Positions 7,060 to 13,669 of a stretch of DNA of 22,168 nt are shown here, piece after piece; the stretch's first letter is position 1, and each line of letters opens with the position of its first letter. Both the position numbers and the translations under genes were made by a program. The notes under the pieces are model-generated. The model was not told the origin of the DNA. It made no database searches and saw only the letters and a program-made list of their open reading frames with translations. The DNA comes from Bacteroides sp. (GTDB taxonomy: Bacteria > Bacteroidota > Bacteroidia > Bacteroidales > Bacteroidaceae), in NCBI RefSeq assembly GCF_030151085.1, contig NZ_JASLER010000097.1, positions 1 to 22,168 of the forward strand, given 5' to 3'.

Positions 7060-7899
7060 ATGAAAAGGAATCTCATAGTATTATTAACCATACTGCTTTG
7101 TGGCTTGACAGCTTGCAAATCGGGACAAAAGAAAGACGGAAATATGGAAAAAGAAACGAAATTGAAGATTGAGACAAGTGCGGGTGATATCATCGTGAAA
7201 TTATACAATGAAACACCGCAACACCGTGATAATTTCATCAAACTGGCAGAAAACGGTACATACGAAGGTACATTGTTCCACCGCGTTATTAAAGAGTTTA
7301 TGATTCAGGCAGGCGATCCGGAGTCAAAGAATGCTCCGAAAGGAAAGATGCTGGGTGCAGGTGATGTAGGTTATACGATTCCTGCCGAATTTGTTTATCC
7401 GAAGTACTTCCATAAGAAAGGAGCACTTTCGGCGGCACGTCAGGGTGACAATGTGAATCCGAAGAAGGAGTCTTCCGGTTGCCAATTTTATATCGTAACC
7501 GGAAAAGTATATAGTGATTCTACTCTGTTGGGTATGGAGCAACAAATGAACCAGGCGCGTCTGAACAATGCTTTTAATGCACTGGCTAACAAATATACTA
7601 AGGAAATCTACAAGATGCGTAAAGCCGGAGATCAGGATGGATTGATGAATTTGCAGGATACTCTGATTGCACAGGCCGAAGCACAAGTTGCCAATGAACC
7701 CGAATTCCGTTTTACACCGGAGCAAGTGAAAGCGTATACTACCGTTGGTGGTACTCCTCACTTGGATGGTGAATATACCGTATTCGGTGAAGTGGTAGAA
7801 GGTATGGATATCGTTGATCAGATTCAGAAGGTGAAGACTGATCGTAGCGATCGCCCGGAGGAAGATGTTATCATTAAGAAAGTAACCGTGATCGACTAA
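7060..7899 (+). CDS. Lipoprotein cyclophilin-type peptidyl-prolyl cis-trans isomerase
   Basis: This 279-residue envelope protein starts with a lipoprotein signal ending in LTAC, so Cys19 should be lipidated and the enzyme anchored to a membrane facing the periplasm. The cyclophilin domain runs from about residue 35 to the end: ETSAGDIIVKLYN at 38-50, the active-site segment FHRVI at 73-77, MIQAGDP at 81-87, CQFYIVTG at 141-148 and LDGEYTVFGEVVEGMD at 235-250. FHRVIKEFMIQAGDP is typical of the catalytic core. Between CQFYIVTG and LDGEYTVFG lies an insertion of about 80 mostly helical, charged residues (150-230), longer than in simple bacterial cyclophilins. It probably helps fold exported proteins. 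The gene is followed by a palindromic repeat and then the M16 peptidase gene on the same strand. Confidence 0.92.
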   Translation: MKRNLIVLLTILLCGLTACKSGQKKDGNMEKETKLKIETSAGDIIVKLYNETPQHRDNFIKLAENGTYEGTLFHRVIKEFMIQAGDPESKNAPKGKMLGAGDVGYTIPAEFVYPKYFHKKGALSAARQGDNVNPKKESSGCQFYIVTGKVYSDSTLLGMEQQMNQARLNNAFNALANKYTKEIYKMRKAGDQDGLMNLQDTLIAQAEAQVANEPEFRFTPEQVKAYTTVGGTPHLDGEYTVFGEVVEGMDIVDQIQKVKTDRSDRPEEDVIIKKVTVID

Positions 7900-7903
7900 A
7901 ATA

Positions 7904-7976
7904 GAACGCGAATTACACAAATTACACAAAATCTTTCGTAGAAATTTAATTTGTGTAATTTGCGTAATTCGCGTTC
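7904..7976. repeat. 27-bp-arm palindrome made of AATTACACA direct repeats
   Basis: The arms 7904-7930 and 7950-7976 are inverted copies with one mismatch in 27 bp and a 19-nt loop. Each arm holds two near-direct copies of a 9-bp unit (AATTACACA). The left arm starts 5 nt after the cyclophilin stop codon; the right arm ends 14 nt before the M16 start. There is no T run after it, so it is not a standard terminator, though the hairpin could still block readthrough or protect the 3' end. Confidence 0.8.
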
Positions 7977-7989
7977 CTTCTTAATGATT

Positions 7990-9231
7990 ATGAAAATAAA
8001 CAAACTGACCCTTGATAACGGTTTGCGACTGGTGCACCACGAGGACACCAGTACGCAAATGGTTGCATTGAATATAGTCTATGATGTAGGTGCGCGCGAC
8101 GAGCATCCCGATCATACAGGTTTTGCACATCTCTTCGAACACCTGATGTTCGGCGGTTCGGTGCATATTCCCGATTATGACGCTCCTTTGCAATTGGCAG
8201 GTGGAGAGAATAATGCGTGGACCAATAACGACATAACCAATTACTACCTTACCGTCCCCAAATCTAATGTGGAAATAGGCTTTTGGCTGGAATCCGACCG
8301 TATGTTGGAACTGGCTTTTAGTGAACAAAGTCTTGAAGTGCAACGCGGAGTGGTGATGGAGGAGTTCAAGCAACGTTGTTTGAATCAGCCATACGGTGAT
8401 GTGGGGCATTTGCTACGCCCATTGGCCTATCAGACGCATCCCTATCGGTGGCCGACTATCGGCAAAGAACCCTCTCATGTTGCTAACGCTACTTTGGACG
8501 AAGTGAAATCGTTCTTCTTTCGCTTTTATGCACCCAATAATGCCGTGCTGGCGGTTACGGGAAACATTTCATGGGAAGAAACCGTCAGACTGGCCGAGAA
8601 GTGGTTTGGCCCTATTCCCCGGAGAGAGGTTCCGATGAGACAGCTACCTCAGGAGCCTATTCAAACAGAAGAACGCCGATTGACGGTGGAACGCAATGTC
8701 CCGCTTGATGCCCTATTTATGGTTTTTCATATAGGTCGTCGGGGCGATGCTGATTATTATGCATTCGATATCCTTTCGGATATTCTTAGCAATGGACGTT
8801 CCAGCCGCTTTAACCAACGGTTGGTGCAAGAAAAAAAACTATTCTCGAGTATAGATGCCTATATTTCCGGTACACGGGATGCAGGCTTGTTCCATATCAG
8901 TGGTAAACCCTCGGTGGGCGTATCGTTGGAGCAGGCGGAAGCTGCCGTTCGTGAGGAGTTGGAAGAATTAAAACATTCTCTTGTGGGCGAGCAGGAACTG
9001 GAAAAAGTAAAGAACAAATTTGAATCTACCCAGATATTCGGTAACATCAACTATTTGAATGTTGCCACAAATCTCGCTTGGTATGAACTGACCGGTGAGG
9101 CGGAAGATATAAACCGTGAAGTAGACAATTACCGGGCGGTTACCGCAGAACAACTCCGTATGGTAGCGGAAGAAGCGTTCCGTAAAGAAAATGGGGTAGT
9201 ATTGTATTATAAAAAGCAGATAAACAAATGA
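7990..9231 (+). CDS. M16-family zinc metallopeptidase, single-domain-pair form
   Basis: This protein of 413 residues is of the insulinase/processing-peptidase family, half-size type. The inverted zinc motif HLFEH is at residues 47-51 (His47 and His51 bind zinc, Glu50 is catalytic), and the third ligand is at Glu124 or Glu125 in VVMEE, at the usual distance. The C-terminal half (about 175-400) is the M16C domain that closes over the substrate. There is no signal peptide, so a cytoplasmic role is likely. The half-size form normally works as a dimer; no second M16 gene is beside it. The frame is open back to 7951 through a TTG, but that part is the right arm of the palindrome, so I take ATG at 7990 (7984 is possible). 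The stop codon lies inside the next palindrome. Confidence 0.92.
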   Translation: MKINKLTLDNGLRLVHHEDTSTQMVALNIVYDVGARDEHPDHTGFAHLFEHLMFGGSVHIPDYDAPLQLAGGENNAWTNNDITNYYLTVPKSNVEIGFWLESDRMLELAFSEQSLEVQRGVVMEEFKQRCLNQPYGDVGHLLRPLAYQTHPYRWPTIGKEPSHVANATLDEVKSFFFRFYAPNNAVLAVTGNISWEETVRLAEKWFGPIPRREVPMRQLPQEPIQTEERRLTVERNVPLDALFMVFHIGRRGDADYYAFDILSDILSNGRSSRFNQRLVQEKKLFSSIDAYISGTRDAGLFHISGKPSVGVSLEQAEAAVREELEELKHSLVGEQELEKVKNKFESTQIFGNINYLNVATNLAWYELTGEAEDINREVDNYRAVTAEQLRMVAEEAFRKENGVVLYYKKQINK

Positions 9232-9458
9232 GATTTTAGCGCAGCCTAAGCCTGAAGGGCTTTTATCCTATAGCCCAGGGTAACACCCTGGGTACAGATA
9301 ACAGGTTGTTAACATTGCGCCCTGAAAGGGCAAAATTCTCTATACATGTCTTATGCCCTTTCAGGGCGCAGAGTGTGTGAGCATCCAGAGTCCCAGGGCG
9401 ATGCCCTGGGCTATAGGATAAAAGCCCTTCAGGCTTAGGCTGCGCTAAATTCTCATTT
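9226..9458. repeat. Nested palindrome with 55-bp inverted arms
   Basis: Arms 9226-9280 and 9404-9458 are inverted copies with a single mismatch (9234). Each arm ends in its own hairpin, CCCAGGG/CCCTGGG. Inside lies a second inverted pair, TGCGCCCTGAAAGGGCA (9316-9332 and 9354-9370). It fills nearly all of the gap between the M16 and MATE genes, and the left arm includes the TGA stop of the M16 gene (9229-9231). No frame of note runs inside. I see no clear target-site duplication. It resembles a REP-like or MITE-like element common in Bacteroides, but I cannot name it. Confidence 0.85.
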
Positions 9459-9473
9459 ACTTAACTATTGATT

Positions 9474-10820
9474 ATGAAGAATTTTATTGACACATATAAG
9501 AACCATTATAAAGCGCTATTCCTTTTAGGTCTTCCTATCGTTATCGGACAGGTAGGGGTTATTGTCCTCGGCTTTGCAGATACGTTGATGATTGGTCATC
9601 ATAGTACTCCGGAGTTGGGAGCCGCCTCCTTCGTAAATAATATGTTTACGCTTTGCATCATCTTCAGTACAGGTTTCAGTTACGGATTAACCCCAATCGT
9701 AGGAGGATTCTATGGCAACCGCCGTTTCGCGGAGGCGGGACAGGCATTGCGTTGTAGTTTGGTAGCCAATGTGTTGGTGTCATTATTGTTGACTTTGATA
9801 ATGACCATTCTCTATTTCAACGTCGACCGACTAGGGCAACCCGAAGAACTAATGCCTCTTATAAAACCTTACTATCTGGTGTTGCTGGCTTCTTTGGTAT
9901 TTGTTATGCTCTTCAATGGCTTCAAGCAATTTACCGATGGAATCACTGATACCAAAACCGCCATGTGGATATTGCTGGGTGGTAATGCTCTGAATATTAT
10001 CGGTAACTACATCCTTATCAATGGTAAGTTAGGTTTTCCCGAAATGGGATTGCTTGGGGCAGGTATAAGTACCTTGTTCTCCCGTATTGTCATGGTGCTG
10101 GTATTTGCATGGATAGTTCTGTATAGCCGTCGTTTTATCCGTTACCGTATCGGTTTCTTCCGTTTAGGATGGTCGAAGCCACTCTTCAAGCAACTCAATG
10201 CCCTTGGGTGGCCTGTAGGTATGCAGATGGGAATGGAAACAGCTTCCTTTAGCCTGAGTACTATTATGGTGGGATGGCTGGGTACTATCGCATTGGCTTC
10301 GCATCAGATCATGCTGACTATCTCTCAATTCACCTTTATGATGTTTTATGGCATGGGGGCGGCGGTCGCCGTACGTGTCAGCAACTTTAAGGGGCAAGGA
10401 GATATGCAGAATGTGCGCCGTTCGGCGTATGCCGGTTTTCATTTGATACTTTGTATGGAAGTAGTGTTGCTGAGTATTGTCTTTGCTTTGCGGAGTCATG
10501 TCGGTGGTTGGTTTACGGATAGTACGGAAGTGGCCGCCATGGTATCGGCTTTGTTCTTCCCCTTCCTTATTTATCAGTTTGGCGACGGATTGCAGATAAA
10601 CTTTGCCAATGCCTTACGCGGTATTTCGGATGTGAAACCCATGATGTTTATAGCATTTATATCTTATTTTATTATATCTTTGCCTGTAGGATACCTCTGT
10701 GGCTTTATCTTCGGTTGGGGATTGGTAGGTGTATGGATGGCTTTCCCGTTCGGACTGACTACCGCCGGGCTGATGTTATGGCTGAGGTTCAGAATAAAAA
10801 GTGGTAAGGTGATAGAGTGA
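9474..10820 (+). CDS. MATE-family multidrug/metabolite efflux transporter
   Basis: This is a 448-residue integral inner-membrane protein of about twelve hydrophobic segments in two MatE halves, the normal length for the family. The first half starts LFLLGLPIVIGQVGVIVLGF with the early GFADTLMIGH segment typical of MATE proteins; the second half begins near residue 238 with LGWPVGMQMGMET. Family members export drugs or metabolites in exchange for Na+ or H+; the substrate here is unknown. The frame opens at a TTG (9468), but ATG at 9474 gives a normal start MKNFIDTYKNHYK. The last residues (GKVIE) are encoded by the left arm of the palindrome at 10801-10897. The hybrid kinase gene follows 86 nt later on the same strand. 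Confidence 0.93.
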   Translation: MKNFIDTYKNHYKALFLLGLPIVIGQVGVIVLGFADTLMIGHHSTPELGAASFVNNMFTLCIIFSTGFSYGLTPIVGGFYGNRRFAEAGQALRCSLVANVLVSLLLTLIMTILYFNVDRLGQPEELMPLIKPYYLVLLASLVFVMLFNGFKQFTDGITDTKTAMWILLGGNALNIIGNYILINGKLGFPEMGLLGAGISTLFSRIVMVLVFAWIVLYSRRFIRYRIGFFRLGWSKPLFKQLNALGWPVGMQMGMETASFSLSTIMVGWLGTIALASHQIMLTISQFTFMMFYGMGAAVAVRVSNFKGQGDMQNVRRSAYAGFHLILCMEVVLLSIVFALRSHVGGWFTDSTEVAAMVSALFFPFLIYQFGDGLQINFANALRGISDVKPMMFIAFISYFIISLPVGYLCGFIFGWGLVGVWMAFPFGLTTAGLMLWLRFRIKSGKVIE

Positions 10821-10897
10821 TAAAGTGATAAAGTAGCTGCGCTATATATCACGGAGTATTATCCCGCTATCACCTTATCACTCTATCACCTTATCAC
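10801..10897. repeat. Palindrome made of 8-bp GTGATARR direct repeats
   Basis: Arms 10801-10830 and 10868-10897 are inverted copies with two mismatches in 30 bp. Each arm holds four tandem copies of an 8-bp unit, GTGATA plus two purines. The core 10831-10867 contains no gene. The left arm covers the last codons and the TGA stop (10818-10820) of the MATE gene; the right arm ends 9 nt before the ATG of the kinase gene. Confidence 0.8.
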
Positions 10898-10906
10898 CCT
10901 TTTATC

Positions 10907-13237
10907 ATGAATAGTGTTTCCAAAGTCAAGATTGCCGTAGGTTACACCTTGTTACTTGCCGCCATGTTCCTTTCCTTGTTCTTTGTGCACAAGGAAATGG
11001 AAAACCTCATGCACTCCGAAGACGGGGATATACAATGGACGGATAGCCTGTTGACGCTTCTTCGGGAGAAAGATATGAATACCATACGCATTCTACGTAC
11101 GCTAAGCGAGGCAAACGAAAGCATGGTGTCTGCTAGTGATATTGAGAACATCATTGCAAAGCAAGATTCGGTTGTTACCCAACAACGCGTACAACACCGC
11201 ATCATATCCCATCGCGATACGGTGGTGACAAGCCCTAAGAAGAAAGGTTTCTTCCGCCGATTGGGCGAAGTGTTTGCGCCACCCAAGAAAGATACCGCCA
11301 TTCAAGTAAAGACTTCACTCGAATTTGCTACCGATACGGTACTTGAAGCATACAATCCGGCAGACTCCCTGCACGAAAAGCTACGTGCCATTGCCAAGCA
11401 AAAAAAGGAAGGAAACACGGTAGTGCAACGACGCAAGCGTAACTTGCAACGTCTCGACCACATGCTCACCGCACGAATTGACACCTTATTGAAAGATTAT
11501 GAAGAAGAAACCCTGGCCCGTGCCCTTGCCGAAACAGAGAAGCAACAAGCGGTACGCCAACGTTCTGCCGGTATCATCGGTGGCATTGCGATTGGAGCGG
11601 TTCTGCTTTCCGCTTTCTTCCTTATAATTATCGGACGTGATATTACCCGTAGCAACCGCTATCGCCGTGAACTGGAAGAAGCCCGCCGGCGTGCCGAAGA
11701 CTTGCTTGCCTCACGAGAGAAACTGATGCTCGCTATCACCCACGATTTTAAAGCTCCCCTTGGTTCTATCATGGGTTATGCCGACTTGCTATCCCGCCTG
11801 ACCGTAGACGAACGCCAGCGCTTCTATCTGGATAATATGAAAACCTCTTCCGAGCATCTCTTGAAGTTAGTAGTCGATTTGCTCGATTTCCATCGCCTCG
11901 ATCTTCATAAGGCGGAGATAAATCGTGTCTCCTTCCACCCCTCCCGATTGCTGGAAGAAATATACGTCAGCTTCGAGCCGCTCGCTTCTGCCAAGCGCCT
12001 TACGCTAAAGTGTGACATTGCTCCCGAACTGAATTCTACCTTTATATCCGATCCTCTACGCTTACGTCAGATCATTAACAACCTGTTATCCAATGCCGTA
12101 AAGTTCACCGAACAGGGCGGCATTACGATGACCGCTCGTTACGAGAACCGGAGTCTTGTAGTCGCTATATCCGATACCGGTCGAGGTATGGCACCTGCTG
12201 ATCGTGAACGTATCTTCCAGGAGTTCACCCGCCTGCCCGGTGCGCAAGGCAAAGAAGGCTTCGGGCTCGGACTTTCCATTGTCCGTATGTTGGTACAATT
12301 GCTCGAAGGTACGATTGAAGTAGATAGCGTGCCTGGTAAGGGTAGTACCTTCACACTTCGTGTTCCCACTCCTAGAGTTGAAAGTGGAAAATTGAAAGTT
12401 GAAAGTTGCCATGCGGGGTGTGAGGGGCATGCGCCGCATGGTAACTCTCAACTCTCAACTTTCAACTCTCAACTTAAGAAGCTTCTTCTTATCGACGATG
12501 ATCGTATTCAGCTTACCCTAACCGCTGCTATGCTCTCTCAGAGTGGCATTGCTTCGGTGTCCTGCCTGCAAGTAGATGAATTGCTGGATGCCTTACGTTC
12601 CGATTCTTTCGACCTGCTCCTTTCCGATGTTCAGATGCCTGCTATGAATGGGTTCGATTTATTGCAACTGCTGCGTGCTTCAAACATACCGCAAGCCCGT
12701 TCCATCCCTGTGATAGCGGTTACCGCCCGTAGTGATATGAAGCGGGAGGAATTTACGGCGCACGGTTTCGCCGGTTGTCTGCATAAGCCTTTCACCGTGC
12801 AGGAGTTGTTGCAGGAAGTAGATCCCGCATCAACGACGGATATCAATGCATCATCGATGGATACCAATCAAGAACTTCCGTCTTCTGATACGAACCCGGG
12901 TTATCACTTTTCCGCCCTGACCGCTTTCTCCGGTGATGATCCCGAAGCGGCAAAGTCCATCATGGAAAGCTTTGCCTCCGAAACCCGTCTCAATGCCGAG
13001 CGTTTGCAAAAGGCGATAGATGCCCGGAATATGGATGAAGTAGCTGCTGTTTCCCACAAGATGATTCCAATTTTCACCTTGATTGGTGCCACCGAATTGG
13101 TAAATCTACTCAAGTTACTGGAAGTTTTGCGGGGCACTCCCTTTACCTCGGAACAAGAGGATCGGGCGCATGGTGCACTTGTTCTTATCGAGAGTGTTAT
13201 AGGGCAATTGACAAGTTCTCCGATTTTACAAGTTTAG
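10907..13237 (+). CDS. Hybrid sensor histidine kinase with receiver and Hpt domains
   Basis: This 776-residue inner-membrane phosphorelay kinase has TM1 at about 8-27 and TM2 at 221-243, enclosing a periplasmic region of some 190 residues with no fold that I recognise. A coiled-coil linker follows (250-275). HisKA has the phospho-acceptor His279 in ITHDFKAPLGS. HATPase_c has the N box NNLLSNAVKF (391-400), G1 DTGRGM (423-428) and G2 GFGLGLS (451-457). The receiver (524-640) has Asp574 in LLSDVQMP and Lys627. The C-terminal Hpt (about 665-770) has His717 in AVSHKMIPIF. There is no DNA-binding output, so phosphate must pass from His717 to a separate regulator. The NtrC-type regulator at 5618-6967 is the only orphan candidate in view. 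Residues 490-523, between HATPase and receiver, are encoded by an inserted palindromic repeat. Confidence 0.94.
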   Translation: MNSVSKVKIAVGYTLLLAAMFLSLFFVHKEMENLMHSEDGDIQWTDSLLTLLREKDMNTIRILRTLSEANESMVSASDIENIIAKQDSVVTQQRVQHRIISHRDTVVTSPKKKGFFRRLGEVFAPPKKDTAIQVKTSLEFATDTVLEAYNPADSLHEKLRAIAKQKKEGNTVVQRRKRNLQRLDHMLTARIDTLLKDYEEETLARALAETEKQQAVRQRSAGIIGGIAIGAVLLSAFFLIIIGRDITRSNRYRRELEEARRRAEDLLASREKLMLAITHDFKAPLGSIMGYADLLSRLTVDERQRFYLDNMKTSSEHLLKLVVDLLDFHRLDLHKAEINRVSFHPSRLLEEIYVSFEPLASAKRLTLKCDIAPELNSTFISDPLRLRQIINNLLSNAVKFTEQGGITMTARYENRSLVVAISDTGRGMAPADRERIFQEFTRLPGAQGKEGFGLGLSIVRMLVQLLEGTIEVDSVPGKGSTFTLRVPTPRVESGKLKVESCHAGCEGHAPHGNSQLSTFNSQLKKLLLIDDDRIQLTLTAAMLSQSGIASVSCLQVDELLDALRSDSFDLLLSDVQMPAMNGFDLLQLLRASNIPQARSIPVIAVTARSDMKREEFTAHGFAGCLHKPFTVQELLQEVDPASTTDINASSMDTNQELPSSDTNPGYHFSALTAFSGDDPEAAKSIMESFASETRLNAERLQKAIDARNMDEVAAVSHKMIPIFTLIGATELVNLLKLLEVLRGTPFTSEQEDRAHGALVLIESVIGQLTSSPILQV
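12374..12475. repeat. Palindromic repeat inserted in frame within the kinase gene (7-bp GTTGARA units)
   Basis: Arms 12375-12407 and 12443-12475 are inverted (27 of 33 bp matching) and built of tandem 7-bp units of the GTTGARA type. The core has CCATGCGG (12409-12416) against CCGCATGG (12434-12441) on the same symmetry axis. The block is 102 bp, exactly 34 codons. It encodes VESGKLKVES and NSQLSTFNSQL, low-complexity peptides that do not look like part of either flanking domain. It falls precisely in the linker between the ATPase and receiver domains. Confidence 0.85.
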
Positions 13238-13669
13238 TTGCTACTGCAAAGTCGTTGAATTAGTAGTAATTTCAGTGCAAATTAGCAGTTTTTATGTTAT
13301 TGAAAATTAGTATCTTATCGTGATACATAGGTAGGGTACGCTCGTATCCACAAGCAGAAACGTCCGTATCCACAGGCGGAAACGCTCGTATCCACGTATG
13401 GGAACGCCAGTATCCCCTTGTGGGGACGGCCGTATCCTCTAGTGGGAACACTCGTTTCCCCTAATGGGTACGAAGTTTTCTTCTGTAGAAACTGGTGGCA
13501 AGGAGTAATAAGGAGGTTTTATGTTACTAAGCTTTACTAGCTTCAACTAATAATTTCCCCGTTCTGATCTATCTCTACTCTTTTTATTTTTCACCTGCAA
13601 GCAACCAAATCTCAGCAGAAATTGTTTACTTTGTATCGCTTTAGATATTGACATTCGATATATGTTCTG
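13238..13669. other. 432-bp intergenic region before tamB
   Basis: No gene of normal size is seen on either strand. It holds the 22-bp tandem array (13338-13491), a dyad GTATC/GATAC just before it (about 13310-13325), and a 9-codon frame with a strong ribosome binding site (13510-13550). A weak -7-like TTACTTTG at 13626-13633, one base off TAnnTTTG, lies 36 nt before the tamB ATG and is the best promoter candidate. No terminator is evident after the kinase gene. Confidence 0.6.
13338..13491. repeat. Tandem array of seven degenerate 22-bp units
   Basis: Seven consecutive units of exactly 22 bp begin at 13338, 13360, 13382, 13404, 13426, 13448 and 13470; a weaker one may precede at 13316. Units begin ACGCTCG or a variant, followed by TATCC, a variable middle and GGGAA or GGAA. 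Most units hold a short dyad: unit 4 has TCCCC-TTGT-GGGGA (13413-13426), unit 6 CCC-CTAAT-GGG. The 22-bp period is not a multiple of three, so the array does not encode a repeat peptide. The last unit is the most diverged. Confidence 0.8.

Noticed and set aside
7324..7929. 201-codon minus-strand open frame
   Set aside because: Fully antisense to the cyclophilin gene, which has a clear family match and codon use; the translation shows no domain and begins in the palindrome.
7951..7989. N-terminal extension of the M16 peptidase from a TTG
   Set aside because: These codons are the right arm of a palindromic repeat; the family start is at the downstream ATG.
13338..13491. CRISPR array
   Set aside because: Units are adjacent with no unique spacers, the repeats are degenerate, and no cas gene is present.
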